Shown one piece after another: positions 16,443 through 23,562 of a stretch of DNA of 50,756 nt. Source of the stretch: Thermoproteota archaeon (GTDB lineage: Archaea > Thermoproteota > Methanomethylicia > Methanomethylicales > Methanomethylicaceae). The position numbers and the translations under genes are program-made. Position 1 is the first letter of the stretch; every line of letters begins with the position of its first letter. The stretch covers positions 1-50,756 of the forward strand of contig VGLU01000008.1 of assembly GCA_016882195.1 (NCBI GenBank), given 5' to 3'. The notes beneath the pieces were generated by a model. That model saw only the letters and a list, made by a program, of their open reading frames with translations, was not told where the DNA came from and ran no database searches.

Positions 16443-17146
16443 ACTCCCTGCCGCCCCTAAACCGTGATGCACCTCCAGCACACTATTACTCTAGGGAACC
16501 ACCTAAGGAGAGGCGGAGGTTCGTCCTCAGGCTGGACATCAGGGGTCATCGCATGGAGTTCGCGAGTTCGAGCGGGATCTTCTCCAAGGACAGGATAGAC
16601 CTCGGCACCCTAGTGCTCCTGGAAAGCATGGTTCTTCCAGACGAGGGGGTAGTCCTCGATATGGGGTGCGGCTGCGGCGTGATAGGGATCACCATAGCAA
16701 AGATAAGGCCGAGGCTGAGGGTAACCATGGTTGATGTCAATCCGACTGCGGTAAAGCTTGCGAAGGAGAATATAGATACCAACGACGTTCAGAATGCTGA
16801 GGCCATTCACAGCGACCTCTACTCCGGTCTCGAGGGCAGGAGGTTCGACCTTATAATCTCCAACCCCCCACTGGCAGCAGGTTACAAGGTCATCTTTCCC
16901 CTCATAGAGGGTGCCAAGTCCCACCTCAAGAAGGGTGGCTGCCTGCAGCTGGTTCTCAGGAAGGGGGTCAATGCGATATCAAAAAAGATGAACGAGACCT
17001 TCGGTAACGTAGAACTTGTCTCGAGGAAGAGTGGCTACAAGGTCTTCAGGTCCTTGAACCAGAACGGTAAGCGACAAAGCCTCTCTGCAACCAATCGGTA
17101 TATGGGAGGATACGGGAAGCAAGAGCAAAAGCAAAAAACAAAATAA
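16439..17146 (+). CDS. Class I SAM methyltransferase, MJ0882/RsmC-like
   Basis: S-adenosylmethionine-dependent methyltransferase, 235 aa, of the small-domain RsmC-type family to which MJ0882 belongs; such enzymes usually methylate guanine N2 in rRNA or tRNA. Motif I is VLDMGCGCGVIGITIAK (about 73-89), the acidic residue of motif II is in VTMVDVNPTAVKLAKENI, and motif IV is IISNPPLAAGYK. A low-complexity tail (GKQEQKQKTK) ends it. The GTG overlaps the cbf5 stop, so it is probably co-translated with cbf5, which fits an RNA modification role. The substrate is not determinable. Confidence 0.8.
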   Translation: MNSLPPLNRDAPPAHYYSREPPKERRRFVLRLDIRGHRMEFASSSGIFSKDRIDLGTLVLLESMVLPDEGVVLDMGCGCGVIGITIAKIRPRLRVTMVDVNPTAVKLAKENIDTNDVQNAEAIHSDLYSGLEGRRFDLIISNPPLAAGYKVIFPLIEGAKSHLKKGGCLQLVLRKGVNAISKKMNETFGNVELVSRKSGYKVFRSLNQNGKRQSLSATNRYMGGYGKQEQKQKTK

Positions 17147-17208
17147 GAGGTATTCAAAAAGCTAGACAGGGGGCTTTTGCCGAGGTGTCCTAGCCTGGTA
17201 GGGAGCAG

Positions 17209-17224
17209 ACCAATCAAGGCTCAT
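17209..17224 (+). other. tRNA intron 1 (position 29/30), 16 nt
   Basis: Canonical bulge-helix-bulge: central helix GAGC (17203-17206) with GCTC (17219-17222), bulges AGA (17207-17209) and ATG (17223-17225), and an outer exon helix AGG (17200-17202) with CCT (17226-17228). Cutting after the second base of each bulge removes exactly 16 nt. The position within the anticodon stem is noncanonical. Confidence 0.85.
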
Positions 17225-17232
17225 GCCTGGAA

Positions 17233-17249
17233 AACGGCTAGGTCCTGCG
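17233..17249 (+). other. tRNA intron 2 (position 37/38), 17 nt
   Basis: Lies at the classical 37/38 site. Possible bulges are AAA (17231-17233) and CGA (17248-17250), with a central helix CTGG/CCTG that has one T-T mismatch (17227-17230 with 17244-17247). Its outer exon helix, the anticodon stem, forms completely only when intron 1 is gone. The boundary can slide by one A without changing the product. Confidence 0.8.
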
Positions 17250-17352
17250 AGCCTGTGACTCGCAAGGGTCGCGGGGGTTCAAATCCCCCCCTCGGCGCCA
17301 TCCTTACGACCCCTTAAACCACTCCTATTCGTGAGGTCTTACAAAAGAAATT

Positions 17353-17361
17353 CTTAAATAC
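17353..17361 (+). promoter_or_regulatory. TATA box upstream of uS13
   Basis: CTTAAATAC (17353-17361), about 47 bases before the uS13 TTG, in the AT-rich 100-base gap after the tRNA. It probably starts the uS13-uS4-uS11 transcript. The same CTTAAATAC string recurs before rpo3. Confidence 0.6.
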
Positions 17362-17403
17362 TATCATATTGTTCTTATTTTGCCTTAAAGTAGGAGATGT
17401 CTG

Positions 17404-17892
17404 TTGAGTTCGTCATATAGACACATAGTCAGAATAGTGGATGCGGATCTCAAGGGTGAGGACAAGGTAGCGTACGCCCTAACCAAGATTAGGGGCATAG
17501 GGATCAACACCTCGTTTGCCATCTTGAGGAGCTGCGGTGTGGATCCGGAGACTCGCGTTGGCCTCCTTCAGGACAGCGATATAAAGAGGATAGAGGAGGC
17601 GCTCACGACCATCCAAACCAAGTTCCCCCGCCACATGCTCAACCGAAGGAAAGATCCGTTCACCGGTCAGGATCACCACTTACTCGGCTCAGACCTTGTG
17701 GTCGGTATGAAGTCGGACATCGACCACATGAAGAAGATGAAGTGCTGGAAGGGCGTAAGACACTCACAGGGTCTCAAGGTTCGCGGCCAGTGCACGAGGA
17801 CCACCGGAAGGTTTGGCGCTGCGGTCGGCGTTGCAAGGAAGGCGATCCTGCAGCAGCAACAGGCAGCGCAACAACAGGAAAAGAAGGAATGA
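17404..17892 (+). CDS. rps13: 30S ribosomal protein uS13 (S13), TTG start
   Basis: uS13, 162 aa, in the 30S head contacting P-site tRNA and uL5. Signatures are YRHIVRIVDADLKGEDKVAY, LTKIRGIGINTSFAILRSCG and the tail region WKGVRHSQGLKVRGQCTRTT. The end is a Gln/Ala run (QQQQAAQQQEKKE), unusual low complexity. The TTG start is supported by AGGAG at 17392-17396, seven bases upstream. Confidence 0.95.
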   Translation: MSSSYRHIVRIVDADLKGEDKVAYALTKIRGIGINTSFAILRSCGVDPETRVGLLQDSDIKRIEEALTTIQTKFPRHMLNRRKDPFTGQDHHLLGSDLVVGMKSDIDHMKKMKCWKGVRHSQGLKVRGQCTRTTGRFGAAVGVARKAILQQQQAAQQQEKKE

Positions 17893-17902
17893 GGCGTTCA
17901 GA

Positions 17903-18415
17903 ATGGGAGATCCTAAGAAAAGCAGGAGGCGTTGGCAAGGACCGCGCCATCCATGGAAGAAGGACACTCTAGGCAAAGAACTGTCCCTGCTCGGCAAGTA
18001 CGGACTTAGGAACAAGAGGGAACTCTGGTACGCTAATTCGATCGTCAAATCCTACAGAAACCAGGCAAGCGCAATCTTGGCGCTGGAGGAGAGCGAGAGA
18101 GCCGTAAAGGAGAAGGACCTTATCAAGAAACTCTCAAAATTGGGTCTCCTGAATGAGGACGCCGTTCTCGACAATGTCTTGGGTCTCAGCGTCGATGAGA
18201 TCCTCGAGAGGCGCCTTCAGACGATCTTGTTAAAGCTAAACATTGCCAAGACCCCGTATCAGGCGAGGCAGTTGATAGTTCATGGGCACATCTCCATTAG
18301 CGATAGGTGTGTCTCCGCCCCTGGCTATCTCGTGAGCAGGGACGAGGAGTCCCAGATAAGGTGCGGAATAGCGATACCCGTGGAAGCGGAACCGATGGCA
18401 GAGAAGGGGGCATGA
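17903..18415 (+). CDS. rps4: 30S ribosomal protein uS4 (S4)
   Basis: uS4, 170 aa, a primary 16S rRNA binder and assembly initiator. It starts MGDPKKSRRRWQGPRHPW, typical of archaea, and contains the S4 RNA-binding motif RRLQTILLKLNIAKTPYQAR with QLIVHGHISI. ATG 17903 is chosen because it gives this standard N-terminus; the longer open frame comes from overlapping uS13. The C-terminus is short and mildly acidic. Confidence 0.95.
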   Translation: MGDPKKSRRRWQGPRHPWKKDTLGKELSLLGKYGLRNKRELWYANSIVKSYRNQASAILALEESERAVKEKDLIKKLSKLGLLNEDAVLDNVLGLSVDEILERRLQTILLKLNIAKTPYQARQLIVHGHISISDRCVSAPGYLVSRDEESQIRCGIAIPVEAEPMAEKGA

Positions 18416-18419
18416 TTAG

Positions 18420-18821
18420 ATGTCAAGGCTCGATAAGGGCATGAAATGGGGCGTCGCCAACATCTACAGCTCGTATAACAACACAATCGTTCATATAACC
18501 GACCTGACGGGGGCCGAGACTGTGGCCTTCCAGTCAGGGGGGAGGATCGTAAAGTCCGACCGCGAGAAGCCCTCCCCCTACGCCGCCATGGTCTCCGCGA
18601 CGAGGGCGGCGCAGGCTGCCTTGGAGAAGGGGATCAGCGGGATACACATCAGGGTCAGAGCACCGGGCGGTCACAAGAGCAAGACCCCTGGACCTGGCGC
18701 CCAGGCCGCAATCAGGGCCTTGGCAAGGGCTGGTATGATCATCGGCAGGATCGAGGACGTCACCCCCATCCCCCACGATACCACCAGAAGGCCCGGAGGC
18801 AGGAGGGGGAGAAGGGTCTAA
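18420..18821 (+). CDS. rps11: 30S ribosomal protein uS11 (S11)
   Basis: uS11, 133 aa, in the platform. Family sequence is clear: [58 protein letters not shown] and the basic end [14 protein letters not shown]. It follows uS4 after 4 bases. Normal length. Confidence 0.97.
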   Translation: MSRLDKGMKWGVANIYSSYNNTIVHITDLTGAETVAFQSGGRIVKSDREKPSPYAAMVSATRAAQAALEKGISGIHIRVRAPGGHKSKTPGPGAQAAIRALARAGMIIGRIEDVTPIPHDTTRRPGGRRGRRV

Positions 18822-18830
18822 CCGCGAAAG

Positions 18831-18839
18831 CTTAAATAC
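18831..18839 (+). promoter_or_regulatory. TATA box upstream of rpo3
   Basis: CTTAAATAC (18831-18839) just after the uS11 stop. Its centre is about 26 bases before the ATG at 18862, the distance expected from TATA box to transcription start, so a leaderless rpo3 mRNA starting on that ATG is plausible. Confidence 0.6.
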
Positions 18840-18861
18840 CCTTCCTCAGGTTTCAAAAACA

Positions 18862-19692
18862 ATGCTTTTGGGGGTTCAAATTATCATGGATGTTGAGGTT
18901 CTCGGCACGACCAATGACCAGCTCAGACTTCTGGTGCGCGAGATCGAGCCCACGTTTATGAGTGCCATAAGGCGCATCATAATGGCTGAGGTTCCGATCC
19001 CTGCCATAGACAAGGTATACATCGCTGAGAACACAGGCGTCCTTTACGATGAGATGCTTGCCCATAGGCTGGGGCTGATCCCGCTCAAGGGCGGTGAGAC
19101 GCTGACACTGCCCGAGAAATGCAGCTGCGATAAGAAGGGCTGCAACCTCTGCGAGTCCGTCCTCACTCTTGAGGTCGAGGCGAAGGAGGACAATTCCATT
19201 GTATACTCCGGGAGGCTAAAGGCAGAAGGGTCTGTCTTTCCTGCAAATAATGAGATCCCGATAGTCAAGCTCAACTCAGGCCAGAAGGTGGCCTTGGTGG
19301 CACACGCGAGGCTCGGACTGGGGAAGGAGCACGCCAAGTGGCAGCCTGTATCCGCATGCGTCGTGAAGTACGAGCCCGTGATATCCATAGACTCCAAAAA
19401 GTGCGAGCTGCGTGCCGTATGCGTCGAGGAGTGCCCCAAGAAGATACTGGCGGTGAAGGGCAAGAACCTTGCAGTGACCTCCATCTGGGACTGCTCGCTC
19501 TGCAAGGTCTGCGAGGAGGTCTGCCCGAACTCCGCTATAAGGGTGTCCTACAACGACAGGAACTCCGAGCTTATCGTGGAGACCACAGGCTCGCTCTCAA
19601 CCGAGGAACTCGTATTAGCCGCCTGCGAGGTCCTGCTCCACAAATGTGAGGATCTGAAGAACTCCATTAAGGACTTACCGGAGGCGTCTTAA
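18862..19692 (+). CDS. rpo3: RNA polymerase subunit Rpo3 (RpoD) with Fe-S domain
   Basis: Archaeal RNA polymerase subunit D, homologous to bacterial alpha and eukaryotic RPB3, forming the assembly platform with Rpo11, Rpo10 and Rpo12. 276 aa. FMSAIRRIIMAEVPIPAIDK is the alpha-motif. Cys 87, 89, 94 and 97 form a CxC..CxxC knuckle. The inserted ferredoxin-like domain (about 170-230) has a full CxxCxxCxxxCP motif (Cys 211-221) but the first motif has only three Cys (181, 187, 191). ATG 18862 fits a leaderless start; ATG 18886 (MDVEVLG) is the alternative. Confidence 0.94.
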   Translation: MLLGVQIIMDVEVLGTTNDQLRLLVREIEPTFMSAIRRIIMAEVPIPAIDKVYIAENTGVLYDEMLAHRLGLIPLKGGETLTLPEKCSCDKKGCNLCESVLTLEVEAKEDNSIVYSGRLKAEGSVFPANNEIPIVKLNSGQKVALVAHARLGLGKEHAKWQPVSACVVKYEPVISIDSKKCELRAVCVEECPKKILAVKGKNLAVTSIWDCSLCKVCEEVCPNSAIRVSYNDRNSELIVETTGSLSTEELVLAACEVLLHKCEDLKNSIKDLPEAS

Positions 19693-20058
19693 ATGGTCAA
19701 GAGAACGCTTCCAACGAGCCCGAGGACAAGGCATATCATAAAATTACTGAGGAGAGCCTCGAGATCAAATAATGCAGATGTATGGAGATCCCTCTCCGAC
19801 TCCCTCTCCGCGCCTTCTAGGAGGAGCGTGGCCATCAACTTGAGTAAGATCGACAAACTCACAAAGAAGGGGGACTTTGTGGCCGTCTCGGGGAAGGTGC
19901 TCGGCTTCGGTAACGTCTCAAAGAAGGTCGATGTGGCTGCCCTTTCCTTCAGCCAGACCGCAAAGGCCAAGATAGCCCAGTCGGGTGGCAGGGCGGTATC
20001 GCTGGAGGTACTCCTAAAACTGAACCCACGAGGTCGTGGCGTTAAGATACTGAGGTGA
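19693..20058 (+). CDS. rpl18e: 50S ribosomal protein eL18 (L18e)
   Basis: eL18, 121 aa, an archaeal/eukaryotic relative of uL15. TNPxxxxLIxxLRRASRSNNADVW-type features are seen in RHIIKLLRRASRSNNADVWR, followed by SRRSVAINLSKIDKLTKKGD and SGKVLGFGNVSKKVDVAALS. The ATG follows the rpo3 stop directly. It lies between rpo3 and uL13 as in most archaea. Confidence 0.95.
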   Translation: MVKRTLPTSPRTRHIIKLLRRASRSNNADVWRSLSDSLSAPSRRSVAINLSKIDKLTKKGDFVAVSGKVLGFGNVSKKVDVAALSFSQTAKAKIAQSGGRAVSLEVLLKLNPRGRGVKILR

Positions 20059-20060
20059 GG

Positions 20061-20498
20061 ATGATGCCAGATACCGTATACATAGACGGGACCAACCTGA
20101 GGTTGGGAAGGGTTGCGACCGGCGTCGCAAAGCAGCTAATAAACGGCAACAGCGTGGTCATTGTCAATGTCGAGAAGATGGTGGTCTCAGGTAGCAGGGC
20201 ATCCGTAATGAGCAAGTATGCGCGGTGGATGGAGCTGAAGACCTACAAGAATCCGGAGGAGGTTGGTCCGAAACAGCACCGCCCCCCGGACCGGCTGGTC
20301 TACTACGCCATAAGGAACATGCTGCCCAAGTCGCCATCCGGCAAGGACGCTCTGAAGAGACTCAAGGTCTACATCGGTGTTCCCGAAGACCTGAGGTCCA
20401 AGTCATTTCAGAGGATAGACGAGGCCGACGCAAAATATCTTAGGGGTTCCTATATGAGGATTGAAGACATCTCTAGAACCTTGGGGTGGGCTGTGTAA
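20061..20498 (+). CDS. rpl13: 50S ribosomal protein uL13 (L13)
   Basis: uL13, about 145 aa. Core motifs are YIDGTNLRLGRVATGVAKQL, VVIVNVEKMVVSGSR and GPKQHRPPDRLVYYAIRNML, archaeal style. ATGs at 20061 and 20064 both follow GAGGTGAGG (20052-20060); the second has better spacing and would shorten the protein by one Met. A GTG at 20055 overlaps the eL18 stop. Its stop shares a base with the uS9 start. Confidence 0.94.
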   Translation: MMPDTVYIDGTNLRLGRVATGVAKQLINGNSVVIVNVEKMVVSGSRASVMSKYARWMELKTYKNPEEVGPKQHRPPDRLVYYAIRNMLPKSPSGKDALKRLKVYIGVPEDLRSKSFQRIDEADAKYLRGSYMRIEDISRTLGWAV

Positions 20499-20902
20499 TG
20501 GGTGAGAAGGTTGTTGCCGCCAGTGGTAAGAGGAAGACGGCGGTGGCGAGGGCCGTAGCCTTTAGCGGGAACGGCAAAGTCTTCATAAACAACATCCCGC
20601 TTGAATTATTCAAGCCTGAAGTGGCTAAGCTGAAGATCGCTGAGCCGATAGAGGTAGTCGGCCGCGACGTTGCGGACAAGGTAGATGTACACATCAGAGT
20701 GGCGGGTGGCGGAATCATGGGCCAGGCCGAGGCGACCAAGGTCGTAATCTCCAACGTGCTTTCCGCGTTCGGCGGGGAGGCCGTCCGCAGGAGGCTCCTG
20801 GCGTATGACAGGAGGATGCTCGTGGGCGACTCCAGAAGGACCGAACCGAAGAAGTTCGGTGGGCACAGCGCCAGGAGAAGGAAGCAGAAGTCCTACAGAT
20901 GA
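20498..20902 (+). CDS. rps9: 30S ribosomal protein uS9 (S9)
   Basis: uS9, 134 aa, whose C-terminal tail reaches the P-site tRNA. It reads EKVVAASGKRKTAVARAVAF at the start, DVHIRVAGGGIMGQAEATKV centrally, and ends in GHSARRRKQKSYR, the conserved basic tail. ATG 20498 overlaps the uL13 stop codon by one base (TAATG). Confidence 0.96.
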   Translation: MGEKVVAASGKRKTAVARAVAFSGNGKVFINNIPLELFKPEVAKLKIAEPIEVVGRDVADKVDVHIRVAGGGIMGQAEATKVVISNVLSAFGGEAVRRRLLAYDRRMLVGDSRRTEPKKFGGHSARRRKQKSYR

Positions 20903-20911
20903 GGTGCTCAC

Positions 20912-21130
20912 ATGATCATACCCGTGCGCTGCTTCACCTGCGGCAAGGTTGTCGCTGATAAATGGGAGGAGTTCAAGAAGGAGGTATCTAAGGGGGAGAA
21001 CCCCGCAAAGGTTCTGGACTCTCTGGGCATTAAGAGGTACTGCTGCAGGCGGATGTTCCTCTCACACGTGGAACTGATCGACGAGTCCCTCAAGTTCCAC
21101 GTCCACGGCAAGGAAGAAGGAAAAATATAA
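20912..21130 (+). CDS. rpo10: RNA polymerase subunit Rpo10 (RpoN)
   Basis: Small zinc-binding RNA polymerase subunit, homologue of RPB10, 72 aa. [14 protein letters not shown] (Cys 7 and 10) and [11 protein letters not shown] (Cys 44 and 45) give the unusual CxxC...CC zinc site of the family. It is an assembly partner of Rpo3, encoded nearby. The stop lies within a TATA-like region for uS2. Confidence 0.96.
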   Translation: MIIPVRCFTCGKVVADKWEEFKKEVSKGENPAKVLDSLGIKRYCCRRMFLSHVELIDESLKFHVHGKEEGKI

Positions 21131-21133
21131 AAG
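21123..21133 (+). promoter_or_regulatory. TATA box upstream of uS2
   Basis: AAATATAAAAG overlapping the rpo10 stop codon. A start about 26 bases downstream would give a leader of about 10 bases to ATG 21165 or about 25 to ATG 21180. rpo6 (rpoK), often encoded at this place in archaea, is absent. Confidence 0.6.
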
Positions 21134-21179
21134 AGGTATGGCGAATTCAACCTAATTACCATTAATGGTGTGGAACTCG

Positions 21180-21833
21180 ATGGCTGCTCTTGAAACTGCC
21201 GACCTGCTCATCCCGCTCGAGGTATACCTGGCCGCCGGCATCCATATCGGCACGCACGTCAAGACCAACGACATGCGCCCGTTCATATACCGAGTCAGAC
21301 CGGACGGGCTATACGTACTCGATGTGCGGAAGACGGACGACAGGATCAGGGTCGCATCGAAGTTCATATCCCGGTTCAAGGGGGATAAAATCTTCTCCGC
21401 CTCTGCTAGGCAGTACGGGTTCAAACCGGTCGAGAAGTTCTCCTCAATCATAGGCGGGAGGAGCCTCACCGGCAGGTTCATCCCAGGAACCTTCACCAAC
21501 CCCAAGCTTCCCAACTATGCTGAGCCAGACCTGCTGATCGTCACGGATCCGAGGGCTGACTGGCAGGCCATCGTCGAGGCCGCGGAGGTGGGAATCCCCG
21601 TAATAGGGTTCTGCGACACCGACAACAGGTCGCAGCTGATAGACCTCGTTATTCCGATAAACAATAAGGGAAGGAAGTCGCTCGCCTTAGCCTACTGGCT
21701 ACTCTCAAGGCAGATCCTCAGGGAGAGGGGTGAGTTGCCCCCAACGGCAGAGCTGCCAGCCTCCATAGAGGACTTCGAATCAAAGGTGCTTGTCGCTGAG
21801 GAGGAGTACGGAGGATACGATCTTGAGGGATAG
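21180..21833 (+). CDS. rps2: 30S ribosomal protein uS2 (S2)
   Basis: uS2, 217 aa from the preferred ATG. Signatures are [57 protein letters not shown] and [23 protein letters not shown] 21180 has GGTGTGG at 21167-21173 as ribosome binding site; ATG 21165 and GTG 21168 are in-frame alternatives. An acidic C-terminal end ([13 protein letters not shown]) is typical of archaea. Confidence 0.95.
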   Translation: MAALETADLLIPLEVYLAAGIHIGTHVKTNDMRPFIYRVRPDGLYVLDVRKTDDRIRVASKFISRFKGDKIFSASARQYGFKPVEKFSSIIGGRSLTGRFIPGTFTNPKLPNYAEPDLLIVTDPRADWQAIVEAAEVGIPVIGFCDTDNRSQLIDLVIPINNKGRKSLALAYWLLSRQILRERGELPPTAELPASIEDFESKVLVAEEEYGGYDLEG

Positions 21834-22668
21834 ATCCCCCTCTGTCGCAGGTACCTTCTACGAAGCCAGTCCATCCTCCATTAAAGACCAGCTAAGATGG
21901 TGCTTCCTTCACAAGGTAGGCCCGGGCGCCCTCCCTGAGAGAACCCCCTCAGGCAAGAGGAGCATCCTGACCGTGATCTCCCCCCATGCGGGCTACGTCT
22001 ATTCCGGTCCGGTGGCGGCTCACGGCTACTATCAGCTCTCAAAGGAGCCCCCTCCAGACGTCGTGGTCCTTTTAGGGCCGAACCACACGGGCATGGGCGC
22101 CGGCATCTCTGTCTGGGGCGGGGAGGACTGGATCACCCCAATGGGAAGGGTCGCGGTGGATAAGCCTCTCGCAAAGTCCGTCTCCCAGACCTGCTCGGCT
22201 GAGCTGGACGATGAGGCCCACCTATATGAGCACTCCATAGAGGTGCAGCTGCCCTTCCTCCAGTACATCTACGAGGGGAACTTCAAGATCCTACCCATCT
22301 GCATGATGCTTCAGGACTACGGCACCTCCCTTGAACTGGGCAGATCTCTCGCTAAGGTTCTAGGGGACAGGTCAGCCCTCCTCATCGCGAGTACCGACTT
22401 CTCACACTACGAACCATACTCCGTGGCGTACAAGAAGGACGCAAAGGTTGGCGAGGCCATCCTCGCCATGGACGCACAAGGCGTCGGCGAGATCGTGATA
22501 AGAGAGGGAATAAGCATGTGCGGCCCAGGACCCGTGATGTCCACAATAGTCGCCGCTCAGGAGCTCGGGGCAAAGTCCTGCAGGAGGCTCTGCTACGCCA
22601 CATCGGGCGACACCTCTGGGTCAAGGGGCGGGGTCGTAGGATACGGCTCCTTCGTCGTGACGCGCTGA
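21823..22668 (+). CDS. MEMO1 family protein (archaeal Memo homologue)
   Basis: Memo-like protein, 281 aa, of the family related to non-haem iron dioxygenases (LigB fold); its reaction in archaea is not settled. Conserved segments are [34 protein letters not shown] with a metal-ligand His, [24 protein letters not shown] and [10 protein letters not shown]. The TTG at 21823 with GGAGG at 21810-21814 is the best start; it overlaps uS2 by 11 bases. The uS2-Memo-mevalonate kinase order is conserved in many archaea, without a known reason. Confidence 0.88.
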   Translation: MRDRSPSVAGTFYEASPSSIKDQLRWCFLHKVGPGALPERTPSGKRSILTVISPHAGYVYSGPVAAHGYYQLSKEPPPDVVVLLGPNHTGMGAGISVWGGEDWITPMGRVAVDKPLAKSVSQTCSAELDDEAHLYEHSIEVQLPFLQYIYEGNFKILPICMMLQDYGTSLELGRSLAKVLGDRSALLIASTDFSHYEPYSVAYKKDAKVGEAILAMDAQGVGEIVIREGISMCGPGPVMSTIVAAQELGAKSCRRLCYATSGDTSGSRGGVVGYGSFVVTR

Positions 22669-22719
22669 CGGGCACTAAACCGCCCAATAAGGATTAATGC
22701 ACTGCCAGAGCAGATCTAG

Positions 22720-23562
22720 ATGATCAGTATGGCGGATACCCTTCTGGCAATTCCCTTCTCAATCCCCATTCTGGGGGAGGCCTTCACAAGCCTCGGCAAC
22801 CCGCTGATCGTCTCCACCCTCGACTTCTTCGTCCAGGTCGGTGTAACCAAGGAGGAATCAAAAGACCTTGATATTCCGCTCCACCCCCCCTCCCTGAGAC
22901 ATGCGATAGAAAGTTACCTGAAATCTAGGGGGATCAGCGGCAAATTCTCCATCTCATCGAACATAGAGGAGAAGACTGAGCGCGATTTTCTTGGCACAGC
23001 ATCCCTCCTCTTCCTTTCAGGTATAGAGGATGCGGAATCGGCGGTTCCAGCCCTTCTCGGCCGGGTGAAAGGCAGATCCTTCATCACGCTTGCCAGGGCC
23101 CTGACCTCCATATCCGGCGGCTTCGTGGTCTGCAGAAGCGGGGAGGGGCTGATCTCTCTGGAGGGCGGGATAGACGCCTCCGTCCACCTAAGAATCCGGC
23201 ATAAAGGGCGGGCGGTGCAGAGGGCACTGAACTCGTTCTCAGCGTCCTTCCCTGAGCTGGCGAGTCCGCTCTGGCACCTGCTCGGACACCTCGTCTTGGA
23301 GGGCGGCAAGGCCATCAGGGGGAATGACGCCCCCACGCTGGGCAACCTCATCTCCCTTGAGGGGGCGCTCGTCCATTCTATCGGGCTAACTAGTCTTAGG
23401 GATCTCAACAGGGTCGCCCGCCTACGGCCTTCCTATGGTGGCAAAACCATCTGCTCTGAGGTCTTTATGGGAGAACTTATATTGGCGCCGAAAGAGACTC
23501 TACCACTGACCTCTTACGATCGGTTCCGGTTCACCTCATCGGGGGTACGAGAAGTTGGTTAG
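22720..23562 (+). CDS. GHMP-kinase-like protein in mevalonate kinase position, motifs degenerate
   Basis: 280 aa, occupying the slot of mevalonate kinase between Memo and isopentenyl phosphate kinase. The N-terminus (LAIPFSIPILGEAFTSLGNP) still resembles the kinase start (APGKVxLFGEHxVVYGxP): GE and the final G-P are kept but PGK and the His are lost. The Gly-rich ATP loop expected near residue 80-95 is replaced by SNIEEKTERDFLGTASLL, and the C-terminal Gly-rich motif is absent. I infer a diverged mevalonate kinase homologue; whether it is active is doubtful. ATG 22729 is an alternative start. No frameshift seen. Confidence 0.6.
   Translation: MISMADTLLAIPFSIPILGEAFTSLGNPLIVSTLDFFVQVGVTKEESKDLDIPLHPPSLRHAIESYLKSRGISGKFSISSNIEEKTERDFLGTASLLFLSGIEDAESAVPALLGRVKGRSFITLARALTSISGGFVVCRSGEGLISLEGGIDASVHLRIRHKGRAVQRALNSFSASFPELASPLWHLLGHLVLEGGKAIRGNDAPTLGNLISLEGALVHSIGLTSLRDLNRVARLRPSYGGKTICSEVFMGELILAPKETLPLTSYDRFRFTSSGVREVG

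Larger units (their letters stand above)
17179..17300 (+). tRNA. tRNA-Ser(GGA) with two introns
   Basis: Acceptor stem GCCGAGG (17179-17185) pairs fully with CCTCGGC (17290-17296); the discriminator is G (serine-like) and CCA is encoded. The T arm is GGGGG-TTCAAAT-CCCCC (17273-17289). The variable arm GACTC-GCAA-GGGTC (17257-17270) is class II. Removing 17209-17224 and 17233-17249 gives the anticodon stem CAGGC/GCCTG (five perfect pairs) with loop CTGGAAA, anticodon GGA at 17229-17231. The mature RNA would be 86 nt plus CCA. The unspliced gene shows no normal anticodon arm. It reads serine codons TCC and TCT. Confidence 0.88.

Noticed and set aside
17206-17264. Other anticodon readings of the tRNA: Leu(CAA) at 17215-17217, Met(CAT) at 17222-17224, or the hairpin 17246-17264 as anticodon arm
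   Set aside because: None gives a full stem with T33 and a proper loop; G73 and the class II variable arm fit serine, and only the two-intron model yields five perfect pairs with canonical splice motifs.
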